A program made the translations under genes and the position numbers. A DNA stretch of 64,000 nucleotides from Aphrophora alni (lineage: Eukaryota > Arthropoda > Insecta > Hemiptera > Aphrophoridae), in NCBI GenBank assembly GCA_963513935.1, contig OY740768.1:17782590-17846589 (forward strand), given 5' to 3'. The notes under the pieces were generated by a model, which was not told the origin of the DNA, searched no databases, and saw only the letters and a list, made by a program, of their open reading frames with translations. Every line of letters starts with the position of its first letter. Within the stretch, counting starts at the first letter, position 1. Below, in pieces: positions 1 to 11,689 of the stretch.

Positions 1-2450
1 TTAAGACGTGTTTTTACGAAAAAGTCTATTACCACAGACATATTTAATATGTGTATTTATGAAGTATTCTATTAATATAGACGTAGTTAAGACGTGTTTT
101 TACGAAAAAGTCTATTACCGCAGACATATTTAGGATGTGTATTTATGAAGTAGTCTATTAATATAGACGTATTTAAGACGTGTTTTTACGAAAAAGTCTA
201 TTACCGCAGACATATTTAAGACGTGTTATTATGAAGTAGTCTATTAATATAGACGTAGTTAAGACGTGTTTTTACGAAAAAGTCTATTACCACAGACATA
301 TTTAAGATGTGTATTTATGAAGTATTCTATTAATATAGACGTAGTTAAGACGTGTTTTTACGAAAAAGTCTATTACCACAGACATATTTAAGACGTGTTA
401 TTATGAAGTATTCTATTAATATAGACGTAGTTAAGACGTGTTTTTACGAAAAAGTCTATTACCACAGACATATTTAAGATGTGTATTTATGAAGTAGTCT
501 ATTAATATAGACGTATTTAACACGTGTTTTTACGAAAAAGTCTATTACCGCAGACATATTTAGGATGTGTATTTATGAAGTAGTCTATTAATATAGACGT
601 ATTTAAGACGTGTTTTTACGAAAAAGTCTATTACCGCAGACATATTTAGGATGTGTATTTATGAAGTAGTCTATTAATATAGACGTATTTAAGACGTGTT
701 TTTACGAAAAAGTCTATTACCACAGACATATTTAAGACGTGTTATTATGAAGTATTCTATTAATATAGACGTATTTAAGACGTGTTTTTACGAAAAAGTC
801 TATTACCACAGACATATTTAAGATGTATGTTTATGAAGTAGCCTATTAATATAGACGTAGTTAAGACGTGTTTTTACGAAAAAGTCTATTACCACAGACA
901 TATTTAAGATGTGTATTTATGAAGTAGTCTAATAATATAGACGAATTTAAGACGTGTTTTTACGAAAAAGTCTATTACCACAGATATATTTAAGATGTGT
1001 ATTTATGAAGTAGTCTATTAATATAGACGTATTTAAGTCGTGTTTTTACGAAAAAGTCTATTACCACAGACATATTTAAGATGTGTATTTATGAAGTAGT
1101 CTATTAATATAGACGTATTTAAGACGTGTTTTTACGAAAAAGTCTATTACCACAGACATATTTAAGACGTGTTATTATGAAGTATTCTATTAATATAGAC
1201 GTATTTAAGACGTGTTTTTACGAAAAAGTCTATTACCGCAGACATATTTAGGATGTGTATTTATGAAGTAGTCTATTAATATAGACGTATTTAACACGTG
1301 TTTTTACGAAAAAGTCTATTACCGCAGACATATTTAAGACGTGTTATTATGAAGTATTCTATTAATATAGACGTATTTAAGACGTGTTTTTACGAAAAAG
1401 TCTATTACCGCAGACATATTTAGGATGTGTATTTATGAAGTAGTCTATTAATATAGACGTATTTAACACGTGTTTTTACGAAAAAGTCTATTACCGCAGA
1501 CATATTTAAGACGTGTTATTATGAAGTATTCTATTAATATAGACGTATTTAAGACGTGTTTTTACGAAAAAGTCTATTACCGCAGACATATTTAGGATGT
1601 GTATTTATGAAGTAGTCTATTAATATAGACGTATTTAAGACGTGTTTTTACGAAAAAGTCTATTACCACAGACATATTTAAGACGTGTTATTATGAAGTA
1701 TTCTATTAATATAGACGTATTTAAGACGTGTTTTTACGAAAAAGTCTATTACCACAGACATATTTAAGATGTATGTTTATGAAGTAGCCTATTAATATAG
1801 ACGTAGTTAAGACGTGTTTTTACGAAAAAGTCTATTACCACAGACATATTTAAGATGTGTATTTATGAAGTAGTCTAATAATATAGACGAATTTAAGACG
1901 TGTTTTTACGAAAAAGTCTATTACCACAGATATATTTAAGATGTGTATTTATGAAGTAGTCTATTAATATAGACGTATTTAAGTCGTGTTTTTACGAAAA
2001 AGTCTATTACCACAGACATATTTAAGATGTGTATTTATGAAGTAGTCTATTAATATAGACGTATTTAAGACGTGTTTTTACGAAAAAGTCTATTACCACA
2101 GACATATTTAAGACGTGTTATTATGAAGTATTCTATTAATATAGACGTATTTAAGACGTGTTTTTACGAAAAAGTCTATTACCGCAGACATATTTAGGAT
2201 GTGTATTTATGAAGTAGTCTATTAATATAGACGTATTTAAGACGTGTTTTTACGAAAAAGTCTATTACCGCAGACATATTTAAGACGTGTTATTATGAAG
2301 TATTCTATTAATATAGACGTATTTAAGACGTGTTTTTACGAAAAAGTCTATTACCACAGATATATTTAAGATGTGTATTTATGAAGTAGTCTATTAATAT
2401 AGACGTATTTAAGTCGTGTATTTACGAAGTAGTCTATTTACCACAGACAT
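1..2450. repeat. 86-bp satellite array, dimer of a 43-bp monomer
   Basis: About 28 head-to-tail copies of an 86-bp unit; successive unit starts at 1, 87 and 173. The array continues beyond the left edge. Each unit is two related 43-bp halves, one with GTGTTTTTACGAAAAAGTC and one with GTGTATTTATGAAGTAGTC, about 80 percent alike by eye. Each half ends in a small GTCT...AGAC inverted repeat. Private variants recur 946 bp (11 units) apart, and a 172-bp two-unit block repeats at about 1207-1550. No coding potential is seen. Confidence 0.97.
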
Positions 2451-2575
2451 ATTTAAGATGTACTCCAATAAAACGAACTGATTTAGGACATATTCCATTT
2501 ACATATATGTATTTCAAACGTACTCTATTCAAATAGGCGTATTTATGACGTATTCTACTAAGTTTTACTATGAAA
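2451..2575. repeat. Decayed edge of the 86-bp satellite
   Basis: Beyond the regular array the motifs persist in diverged form, for example GATGTACTCC, CATATTCCATTTACATATA and GGCGTATTTATGACGTATTC. This is the usual decay at the margin of a tandem array. The unit period can no longer be followed after about 2575. Confidence 0.7.
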
Positions 2576-4140
2576 TTGCGAAATGAGGAAAGTAGTGTCA
2601 TTGAGAAGCGTGTATACCCTCTTGTCTGTGGTATTGTAAAGTGGAATATTTCGATAACGTGTATACCATGTTTTGCCGAAACATTATATCCGTCTATCTG
2701 TGTTATGTGGTAATATTTTGGTCACATAACTGTAACAATTATTTTTTCTTTATGACTCAAAATCTGGAAGTTCTTCTCATAAATCCAATGTAAAATTTCA
2801 AATTTCTTGAAATAGGTTGCCATTTTTTATAAAATGTATTAAACTCTAACGTCTTAAAATTTGGGTGTTTATTATCATTGGACTCATATTTATGTACTTT
2901 AACCTCGCGGTCATCACGCTGGTTCATGAGTTATCAGATTAGAATTGAAGACGTGACATTGATGCTGTCATGAAAACCTGTCTCAAAGACGTCTCTAACA
3001 ATTTATATGAAATTGAGACAGTAACAAAATTAACAAATTATATTGTGCCCCATATAAATTTAAAACAAGTTGTACAAAATGGTTTAGTAGTAAGTAAAAT
3101 ACACAGTTTATGAAATGTAATCCAATGCCATAGAAAATGATCACGAAAAATTCTCGGATTTAAGAACAAAAATCTGAAACCTTAAACGACTTTGAAACTG
3201 TATATTTTATTTATGTTGTTCAGTTGTACAAGTTACTTACGTTTAACTTTACAACTTTAAAATAGAATTCTTTTGTAAGAAAGTCCTGAAATGAAACACT
3301 TAAAGGAAGCAATAGAAGTTATGCCATCAAACTTTGTAAAGAGAAGCTTCGGTTATTCAGATATTTTCATTATCTTCCTGTGAATAGGACAATCTAAAAC
3401 CATTCCGTTATTGTTTGATTTCCTTTGACATTCATGTTAAGCAATAGGGAGAGACTTTGTAAGATGAGAGAACTAAACAAATATATTTCAAGTTCTTAGT
3501 TAACAATCTTCATATTGATATTCCAGATAATTGTGCGCAAAATATTTATTTTTATATCTGAGTTATATCAATTTTGTTAATAGGAGAAATTAAATTGGCT
3601 ATCTCAGGAGATTTTACCTTTATATTTATCTGCGATAAGGTTTTGCCAGATATATTTATATCGTTAGGATAAATTTTGAGGACAGTTGGTGTATTTTCTT
3701 CCCACATAATTTATACACAGCTTAAAAATAAGAGCATGGCAGTCACTACGCACTGTAAACATAATATTCAGTTCTTAAGTGTGTGCAATATTAGGACGAA
3801 ATTGATCCATGTTACTTATTTCTTAACGAAATGTAAATATAAAATGAAATGGAAATTTGTTCATCAAAAGGAACTTTGATAAAAGTAAGATCTACAGTGT
3901 TTGTAATTAATTTTCTAGACTCTACAACACGAAGAGCATCTGCTTTTCCACTGTTTGATCCCTATGATAATGCACAAACTTATACATCTAGTCACGTCAT
4001 AATATTTTACTACAGACGTTTTTAATGTTCCCGCATGAATAATCCCCCAATAAGCTATAAAATAAACAATAAACTTTTCTCACAGCTAATATGCTGACGT
4101 CATAAGTTAGGAAGATTATATAATAAATTTGATATTTCCG
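2576..4140. other. AT-rich intergenic DNA, nothing recognised
   Basis: Only short chance reading frames are present, including a 67-codon plus-strand frame at 3676-3879 with a non-ATG start and no domain. No repeat shared with the rest of the window was found. Confidence 0.5.
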
Positions 4141-4146
4141 TTTATA

Positions 4147-4430
4147 CAGTACAAGGTGATTTGGAACTGTTCGGCAGTCATTCGGGAAATATTTCTATAG
4201 TAAAAATAAGATAAAATGTTCATATAAATATAGGTTGAAAACGCTTCCTTGGCGAATCACGGCTAGCAAATGATTTCGTTCGAATTTCTGATCCACTGAT
4301 AATATGCGGCCATACCAAATTTACACAAATTTGTTGGTCCTATACGTTTTGTAAAAATTTTAATTATTTTTTAAAAAATAGGTCCCAGATTTATATTTCT
4401 TATAGTTTTGAAAAAAATACAAATGTACAA
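4147..4430 (+). repeat. Partial left half of the 4616-5466 element
   Basis: This block parallels the left arm of the element at 4616-5466. Both contain the order AAAAATAAGATAAAA, AACGCTTC, GCTAGC, ATTTCTGATCCA or TTTTGATCCA, and TTTGTTGGTCCTATA. It lacks a facing right arm, so it is a truncated copy about 470 bp upstream of the fuller one. Confidence 0.65.
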
Positions 4431-4615
4431 TCTTTAAACAGATGGGCAGATATCTTAAAGGTATGATACTTATTATTATTAATTAAATTTGAATCCATTT
4501 ATTTCCTTGTGAAATACTCTTTACATATATTTATATTAATATATTTAGAAATTCATCCCGCTTGAATACATGCAGGAACGTTTGTGTAATATGTATCATA
4601 ATTTTCCCTATTATA

Positions 4616-5466
4616 CAGGGTCATTAGGAACTGGAAAATGATTTTATAGCTAAAAATAAGATAAAAAGTTCGTGTAAACATAGCTCCAAAAACGCTTCGT
4701 TAGCGAGTTACAGCTAGCGATAGATTTCTCCGAGATTTTTGATCCATCGATAATATATACGGACATATTGAATTTCACAGAGCTAAATTATGATACAAAT
4801 TTGTTGGTCCTATAAGTTTTGTAAAATTTTGAAAAATTGTAAAAATAGATCCCAGAACCGTATCTCTAGTAGTTTTTGAGAAAATAATTGTCAAACCCCA
4901 AAAACACATTTCAAAAAATTAAATTCAGAGTTAATTGATATGAATAAAGCCAATAAAAAACAAATACAAAATAGAAACTTTTTTTTTAAATAGTTTGATT
5001 CTTGAGGTTTAAATAAAAATGATTTGGAGATGAAAGTTATCGGAATTAAAAAATGTTTTCTTTTCAGTCTATTCTTGGGTGTTGTAAAGAAGAAATACAA
5101 TTATATATTTTTTGTTGATAATTCCGTTATTGTTTGAGCTACAGAAAAAAAAAGAAAAAAGAGGAATTTTGTTTTTCGTTAAAATACGAAAAACGTTGCA
5201 TTTTGAGATATTCATCATTATATTTTGAACGTCCGTCATTTTGAAAATGTAGAAAATTCGCCATTATAAAAATATATAAATATAGTGGTATATAAATATA
5301 CTGGTAAAAAGTTACATAAATAATACGAATACAAAATATTAACTCAATATCTTAACACAAATTGGCCAACAGTCAGGAAAGAAATATTTCCAGACCTATG
5401 TTTACTTAAACTTTTATCTTATTTTTAGTTAAAGAATTATTTGCCGTGCAGATCCGATGCACTCTA
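4616..5466. mobile_element. TA-flanked inverted-repeat element (MITE-like), 851 bp
   Basis: The left end begins CAGGGTCATTAGGAACTG after TA (4614-4615). The right end read in reverse begins TAGAGTGCATCGGATCTG after TA (5467-5468). The arms continue to match through AAAAATAAGATAAAA and GTAAACATAG for about 70 bp. The TA duplication and CAGRGTG-type ends suggest a non-autonomous Tc1/mariner-like element. No transposase frame is seen. Confidence 0.7.
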
Positions 5467-5468
5467 TA

Positions 5469-6155
5469 TAAGATCAAACTCACGGGAACAAGATAATGAT
5501 GACCTTGGCATATCGCCTCCGTAATTTTGATGTGGAGAAGGGATGGTATAAACTCGTTGGACCATTTTTGGTAGCCTAGTGCTACATATGTATATTTTTT
5601 TTAAATTACCCTATATTTTTACTTTGCGTTAATCAATAACTCACAGAAATTAATATATTTATAAAAATAACCAAAATAAATCATTAACCCAATAACCTCT
5701 GTTTTTTCTAAATAAAAACAATGTTTTCCTATATATTTATTAAACATATTGATACATTATAATCATAATACAACATTACTAAATTCTTATATTGGCGCTT
5801 TTTCATCAACATCTACAGTCATATTAACTTGAAACTCAGAAATATTACAAAACATTTCTTGAAATAAATTTTTCTCTTTCTTATATTTTCGCCACAAAAA
5901 TACACAGAAATACGAATATAATAAGTCTGTGCCACTGCGGTATTTAGTTCACCACTATATACTTTCGATATTTTGTGATCCTGTTTCTGAATCAACAAAC
6001 TTTTCACTATAATTCACTCTCTCATGTTTATAATTGTTACCTTCTAACAATCTGTTCTTGGTTCATGCTACAATTAATGTCTCCTTCCTCCTAACAGGAA
6101 CGGCATACATATCCAACGTTGTAATGTTGATATCTGTGATTACACGTATGTTTCG
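5469..6155. other. AT-rich stretch, no supported gene
   Basis: A short open plus frame at about 5475-5578 just outside the preceding element includes two ATGs and ends in TAG. It has no homology I recognise and is short enough to be chance. The rest is low-complexity AT DNA. Confidence 0.4.
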
Positions 6156-6156
6156 T

Positions 6157-6186
6157 CAGGTGGCTCTATATATATAGCGACCTGAC
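6157..6186. other. Imperfect palindrome around CTATATATATAG
   Basis: Outer arms TCAGGT and ACCTGA flank a perfect inner palindrome CTATATATATAG. A small asymmetry lies between the arms. It could form a hairpin or cruciform; no function is assigned. Confidence 0.5.
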
Positions 6187-6390
6187 CAAACCTGTCGTAG
6201 GTGTGGTAAGATATGTAATCCTATTTGTGGTAATACGTATGCGACACAGGATCCGCGATTGTCATTAAAAAACAAAAAAATGTACCAGGATACCGAAAAA
6301 GGTCCACCTCGCTTGTTGACCTTGATCATGACACCGGTAAGGAAGCTGCTCACAGTGATTTCTAACCTAACCTCACCTGGCCTAATCTAA
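6179..6390 (+). pseudogene. Unidentified cysteine-containing open frame
   Basis: After a TAG at 6176, a plus-strand frame stays open for about 70 codons without an obvious start. Its first part is Cys-rich (C-x2-C-x3-C-x3-C within the first 15 codons) and the middle is basic. The base composition is less AT-rich than the flanks, so it looks like an exon or a fragment of an old mobile-element gene. I do not recognise the family. A minus-strand 65-codon frame overlaps it, and either may be chance. Confidence 0.2.
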
Positions 6391-6416
6391 CCTGATCTAA
6401 CGCAACCTAACCTATA
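6362..6416 (-). repeat. Short interstitial telomere-like (TTAGG/CCTAA) run
   Basis: Repeated CTAACCT, CCTAATC, CTAACCTG and AACCTAACC pentamers and their one-base variants fill about 50 bp. AACCT is the complement of the arthropod telomere unit TTAGG. The run is degenerate and short, so it is an interstitial relic or a simple repeat, not a telomere. Confidence 0.5.
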
Positions 6417-6823
6417 CGTAAAAAAGTGAGTTAATTTTTTTTCTGAACTATATATATAACCGAGTAAGAAACATGTTTAACGAATAGTTAAATAGAGGTC
6501 ACTTGTCAAGAATAACTAAAAAATATAAATCCTTTACTGTGCTTTTACTTTTTTTCTTCTGATTTTTCGTTACACTATTGAATAATGTGTTAAACGATGT
6601 ACTGTATTTTATCATCTTGGAAAAAAATCATGAAATTGTTAATTTATTGGAGGCCACTTTCAGATTAACAGAACAAGTGAAAAAGTATTTTAGAATAACT
6701 ATATATACTACCAACATTTTAAATAACAAATGCCAGACACACAAAATTATCCACAACAAACATTTTGTTCGGCACGATGTATTGACTAAGTCATCATATT
6801 CAATTGTTCTATGTACACACAAC

Positions 6824-6837
6824 TTTCTGACACTTAT
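6824..6837. repeat. Left target-site duplication of fold-back copy A
   Basis: TTTCTGACACTTAT here matches TTTCTGTCACTTGT at 7138-7151 at 12 of 14 positions, directly flanking the fold-back element. Similar flanking repeats occur at copies B and C. Confidence 0.5.
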
Positions 6838-7137
6838 AAAGAAATATTGAGCTTGACTTGTGAGATAATATTAGATATAATAAAACTCGAACACAAGATC
6901 TCACACAAATTACATTTACTTAATCTAACGCGTTTCAACGAGAATGTCGCCACCCTCAGTGGTACATGAGCTACTTAAACTATAACTGTTAACACTTTTG
7001 TTATGGTTTAGTTATTGTAGCTCATGTATCACTGAGGATGGCGACTTATGTATCACTGAGGATGGCGACTTTGTCGTTGAAACGCGTTTGATTAAGTAAT
7101 CGTAATTTTTGTGAGTTCTTGTGTTCGAATTTTATTT
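6838..7137 (-). mobile_element. Fold-back element with hammerhead arms, copy A
   Basis: A long inverted repeat of about 115 bp per arm runs from ACTCGAACACAAG through AACGCGTTTCAACGA and GAGCTAC to a short loop near 6995, then back. It belongs to the same family as 32383-32669 and 41960-42233. The left side carries an extra one-sided tail (TTGAGCTTGACTTGTGAG) that lies on the right in copies B and C, so this copy is reversed relative to them. The right arm has a 24-bp tandem duplication (about 7024-7071) and an intact hammerhead core. The left arm has core substitutions (CTGAGGG for CTGAGGA). The architecture of inverted arms, one tail and an 11-14 bp target duplication fits a non-autonomous Penelope-like element. 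That assignment is inference. Confidence 0.7.
7052..7092 (+). ncRNA. Type I hammerhead ribozyme-like motif in copy A
   Basis: Order seen: ATCA (stem I), CTGAGGA core, an extra T, stem II GGCGAC/GTCGTT around a TTT loop, GAAA, a CGCG stem III, a GTT cleavage triplet, then TGAT that pairs with ATCA. All invariant core positions of the CUGANGA...GAAA...NUH hammerhead are present. The deviations are an unpaired T before stem II, two G-T pairs in stem II, and a very short or palindromic stem III that would favour dimers, as in minimal hammerheads of Penelope-like elements. The predicted cut is after 7088. Confidence 0.6.
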
Positions 7138-7151
7138 TTTCTGTCACTTGT
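7138..7151. repeat. Right target-site duplication of fold-back copy A
   Basis: TTTCTGTCACTTGT is the partner of 6824-6837, with two mismatches. Confidence 0.5.
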
Positions 7152-7174
7152 TTGACTTTCAGTTATACCAAAAA

Positions 7175-7262
7175 AGGTCTGTGTAGATGATGACAGTCAT
7201 TGAAACGTCGGCGTCGTCTTGTTAAAAATAAATTGAAAAATTGTGTTTTGGTTCTTATATTT
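7175..7262 (+). repeat. Second hammerhead-like repeat family, copy 1
   Basis: Shares GTCATTGAAACG followed by GTCTTGT and an AATAAA-containing tail with minus-strand copies at about 38462-38515 and 52430-52560. The segment before GAAAC can form a small GAC/GTC stem like hammerhead stem II. The CUGANGA box is degenerate here, so activity is unlikely. Confidence 0.45.
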
Positions 7263-10200
7263 AGTGAATAAAATCACTCCAAGTGTTTCCAACTGAAATT
7301 TTGAAACTGACCAGAAGACTTTTCTGGTTAACGAACTAGTTCAACGATTTGTAAACCCAAGCCGACATTTCGATTGCTAAGATTATTGAAAAACATCGAT
7401 TCGAAACGATAATAATTTCAAATTCCATAATAAAAATTCACTAATACAAACAAAATTGAATTCAAGAAAATACAATAAATATTTGCGTGCATAAACTATT
7501 CTTCAGTACTGCAGCTTTTCATGATTAATTTAATGAGAAAGAAACTGAGATAAAGAACTCGATGTGGCGCAGACACAATGTGAGGAACCCGACTATTAGA
7601 ATGCTTGGCTAGACTGCATGGCGTCTCGATTCATGCATACATTCTTGTCTGTGACTTGTCATCTGTTCCTAAAAAGTCATTGCATCTGAGTAAGCTGAGT
7701 GGATTTATTTGTTGTACAATTAATTGAAAATATAAAATTGTGTCTTATATAAGAAACGAAAACAATGTAATTATATTGATTTTTACTGTCATAGATTGTA
7801 CAATTTAATGATATTTATAGTATAATAATAATTGTGTATATCATAAAATTCTATGTACATTATTACATTTCACAAAAAATCAGTTGGTAATTTCAAGGAA
7901 AGCTCAGGTCAGCCTAAACGTTTCATCTACAAAACGAATTGTGTACATTTAAAGTGGATAATTTATAATAAAACTGAGAGAAAAAAAAATTAATAACGTG
8001 ATTTTTACAACTTTTACGTACATATATATATATATTTTTTAAAAATAGTATTGGGGTGTAATATATACTTTGAGCGAATTCTTAAGCAATATTTTAAAAC
8101 TTATTTAAGTAAACGTATTCAACTTGAACGGGGAAAAAACTTTATTAAGTTTAATATCAGATTAATAATTAATAAAAACTATAAAATTATAGGCTTATAT
8201 CGTATGACGTAGATGTGTTTTAACAGACCGTAACTCTAACCTTGGATTTTTTACATAACATTTTTGTAGCACAACATAAATTAAAACTATAAAACTTAAT
8301 CTAAGTAATTAGGAGATTTGATATTTTTAAAACTAACGAAAGGTAGGTACAATAATGAAACTATAAAATTAATAATAGAAAGTTAATTGTGGATTGTGTT
8401 TTATTAAAAAAAAAGTTTTATATTGCTTATGTTAATAAAAGTTCTTTCGTTCAAAATTTTGAGTTTGTTCTTATGAGCTTCAATCAATTTTGAGAGAGTT
8501 GTCATTTCCGTTGGTCAGTTTTGACTAGATTTAATCAGGTGTGAATTAATAACGTTGAATCAATTTAATGGAGGAATAAACAAAGTTATATATTCCACTG
8601 GATCTATAACAATGATTCTGCCTCTTTGGATGTTTTGAATAGAATGTCGCAAAACTCTTTTTTTTATTCTTCACCAGACACACTTCCATTTCCTCCCAAA
8701 TGATAGTTTTTCTTTCTCTTTAACTCGTGATATATAATGTCAATTCTATTACTGGTCATATTGCCCTAATTAGATTATAAGGAGATATTGTGGTATGGGT
8801 TTTAATTAAATTTGTTATGTTTTTGTTTAGTGATAATGGATATGTTTAATTGTGTGAATGTTATGTTATGCACGTATAATCTTATAACTGCAGTTTAGGT
8901 CAACAAAACAATTTATATCTACGATCTAAGGTACCTGGTAGAACTTAATGTTAAATCAAGGTGCGCCATCTTGCACATGACAGAGGTAAGAAGCACAGGC
9001 TCGCGAGTATTATTCAGTACTTACAACCCTTTCACATGTGACTAACTGTAGTGTGAAATCCTATTTTCATTTGTATAACAAAAAATAATGTAAACTTTTT
9101 CCTTAAAATTAAAAAAAAATTCCTGAAGAAATGTTCCTTCAACACTGAAATAAAGAAAATTTGTTTGTGACTTGGTTATATGATGTATTTTTTCATAGTA
9201 AATAATTTAATAATAACTCGTTAAAAGTTAAATCACTTTTAAATTTGTTTAATTTTGGTTGTACAATGACAAAGCATTACAACTATACTATAAATAATTT
9301 ATTGTTTACTATTTGAATGGCTATTTGTACTTAAACAAAATAATTGCTTCAAAAACCCTTATTTTAACATACACCCGGCCAGAAAACTCGTAGGAGTGAA
9401 AAAAAAATGTATTTTTTTTTTGTATTACAGTGAGTTTTTACTACGTGTTTGTTTTATAAGAAAGTACACTTTCTTATAGCCCGTTTTTCAAAATCGAGCA
9501 TGATGTGTTTTATACAAATGTAGTTTCTTTTCCTTCTAATTGCAGGAATTGCTACTATTAAAAGTTCAATGAGAACAGTTCAAAAACTTAAAAAACTTCA
9601 TAGAAAAATCATTGTATAAGGTGGTGAAAACGAAATAGTAAATATATTCTTTGTAAAAAAATAAAAAAATTTAAAAAAATAAAAATCACGATACAAATAA
9701 CACAATAACAACACTTCTTTAACAAATACCAACTCTTTTGTTTAGTTTATTTTTGTTTATATCAATAAGATTTGATTAATGTAGTTTAAAAAGTATATTT
9801 TATTATTATTATTTTTTCAGTCGGCAGGGATCGTTCCAAAAACCATTTTAAAAAATTGTTTTCAGGGACCTCAAAACGGATATTCCTACAAAAAAATTGT
9901 TCTCTATACAACACAAATAGGGGGGGGGGGAATAAAAAAGTTAATTTTTGCAGTTTTTTTTTATGTTACTATTTTGATTAATATAAGTGTCAAAGTCAGT
10001 TGACTGATTAACTTATCAGGTTAAGGACCAAAGTCTAGGAATTATCGTAGAAGGATATGCTAAGAGAAGGACCACAGACAGAACTAATTATCAGATTATC
10101 AAGAGAAGGAAATTGAATCTGTAATCCTGATCGAATCGTCTCCCGTGGGAACAACCAGATAAGTATGTTTGCAGAAGGCAATTCCATTATCGAGGGTAAA
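7263..10200. other. AT-rich intergenic DNA
   Basis: No gene is recognised. The stretch contains a short TA repeat near 8023, an 11-G run at 9920-9930 and many A/T homopolymers. A plus-strand frame of about 38 codons near 10010-10123 (basic, RRTTDRTNY...) is too short to call. Confidence 0.45.
9920..9930 (+). repeat. Run of 11 G
   Basis: An isolated G homopolymer in very AT-rich surroundings. Similar runs of 10-13 G or C occur at 30798, 38626 and 57355. Confidence 0.9.
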
Positions 10201-10211
10201 TAAACTCAACG

Positions 10212-10235
10212 TGTCCTGTCCTGTCCTGTCCTGTC
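10212..10235 (+). repeat. TGTCC pentamer microsatellite
   Basis: Four full TGTCC units and a partial fifth in direct succession. Confidence 0.95.
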
Positions 10236-10790
10236 TAGCGTTACCAAGGAGATATTTATTTTCATATTTGTGATTTTACATGACACGACATGAGATGTTG
10301 ATAATAATATCTTTATATTATTTACTGTTTTATAAAATAGTAAATCAATTATTTTAACAAGAAAAATAAAAACTAAATTATGGACACATAATATAAATAA
10401 TAAAGAATATAAATAACGAACATAATAAAACAAAAAATGTATACATGAAACAATAGTATACAAGAATGAACAATAAAAGAATAATAAATAAAAAAATAAA
10501 ATACTCCTTGACAAATTAAATTTTGTATTAAATTACCAATAATATGATGTCATTATTATGTTGAATACCGACAAGAAATATTAAAAATGGTTCTAATTAC
10601 AACTAGGACACAGTTAAAAAACAAATAAATACAACTTCGGTCTTCTATGCGAATTTAAATGCCATTTAAAGTAAAAACTACATGAGTTTTAATAGATAAC
10701 AAACTACACCGTAAAAATACTCCACTCAATGTTATTCCTCAATTATCTTCATGTATAAGTGTTGTGTATGTTCCATATATATATGTGTTG
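10236..10790. other. AT-rich intergenic DNA upstream of the solo hammerhead
   Basis: Mostly A/T-rich sequence with no gene. A minus-strand 102-codon frame at 10206-10514 is hydrophobic and low complexity, and its N-terminal end is built on the TGTCC microsatellite. It is not convincing. Confidence 0.45.
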
Positions 10791-10792
10791 AA

Positions 10793-10839
10793 TATCATCT
10801 GATGATGCCGTTAGTGGCGGCGAAACAGCAGTAATGATA
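10793..10839 (+). ncRNA. Hammerhead ribozyme, type I, minimal stem III
   Basis: Elements in order: TATCAT (stem I strand, 10793-10798), CTGATGA core (10799-10805), one T, stem II GCCG/CGGC with a 7-base loop, GAAA (10822-10825), a one-pair stem III (C10826-G10831) around AGCA, triplet GTA (10831-10833), then ATGATA (10834-10839), which pairs fully with TATCAT. Core bases are invariant and stem I has six Watson-Crick pairs, so this is the best hammerhead in the window. The predicted cut is after 10833. Such minimal hammerheads are known from Penelope-like retroelements and related non-autonomous repeats. No host element boundary or ORF could be delimited here. The extra T before stem II is shared with the fold-back copies. 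Confidence 0.72.
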
Positions 10840-11109
10840 AATATTTCCAAAAGATCCACTACACTTATTTAAGAATCCAAACATGGAACGTCCTTATTTT
10901 AATTTTAAAAATAAAAAGTTAGATAAGCACAGAAATATTAATAATCACGAAATTCAACAATCCTTGAAAAAAAGGTCGTTTTGGAATAGAAAGAGTTTGT
11001 TAGAAATAAAAGCTTTCCTCTCTTTTTACATTTAAAAGTTGTTTGAAAATTATGGACTGTTCATATGATTAATATGGTTTAATTGGACATTATTTGTCTT
11101 CTTTGAGTA

Positions 11110-11340
11110 TATAAAAACTAATACACGACGTTTCAAGAGTATAAATCAACTCCCATTATCAAGTGATAAAACTAGAGTTTACAAAAAGCGAAAAACATCA
11201 ACATAGCCTGGGACTATGTAACGAAAATTAAAACCAAAACCTAAAGCTAGAAGTGAAAGTCCAAACTAAGACTAAATACAAATGTGAACAGGAAAAACCA
11301 CAAAACCTCCCACTTCTTGCTCGATGATGGATCAACACTG
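11110..11340 (+). repeat. Dispersed repeat R2, copy 1
   Basis: Shares ACTAATACACGACGTTTC, ATAAATCAACTCCC, AGTGATAAAACTAGA and GAAAAACCACAAA, in that order, with 34915-35180 and partly with 52270-52365. The family is non-coding and diverged between copies. Confidence 0.6.
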
Positions 11341-11689
11341 TAATTTATATAGTCCGTGAGTCAGTTGAACCCGGGCCCTCTCACAAACCAATTGAGAGAG
11401 TTGGCTACTAGAACAACCGAGATGTCTAAGTTAACAAAAAGTTGTAAAATTGGAAAAGAAATAGGCAGCAACTTGCCCCCCTCTCATTGTAGAATAAGAA
11501 TACCTCATTTGAGTCAAAATTAAACCTTTAATAAAATTACCAAAAATTAAAACTGGCAAAAATAGACCATTTTTATGTTTCTACTTATTACATTTTTTTT
11601 TTTGGATAAAACTGTTATATTTGGAAGTTAGAAAACTTCAAATTGTTTATAATAAAATGCTTATTTTTGAAAATTATAAATATTTCCCT

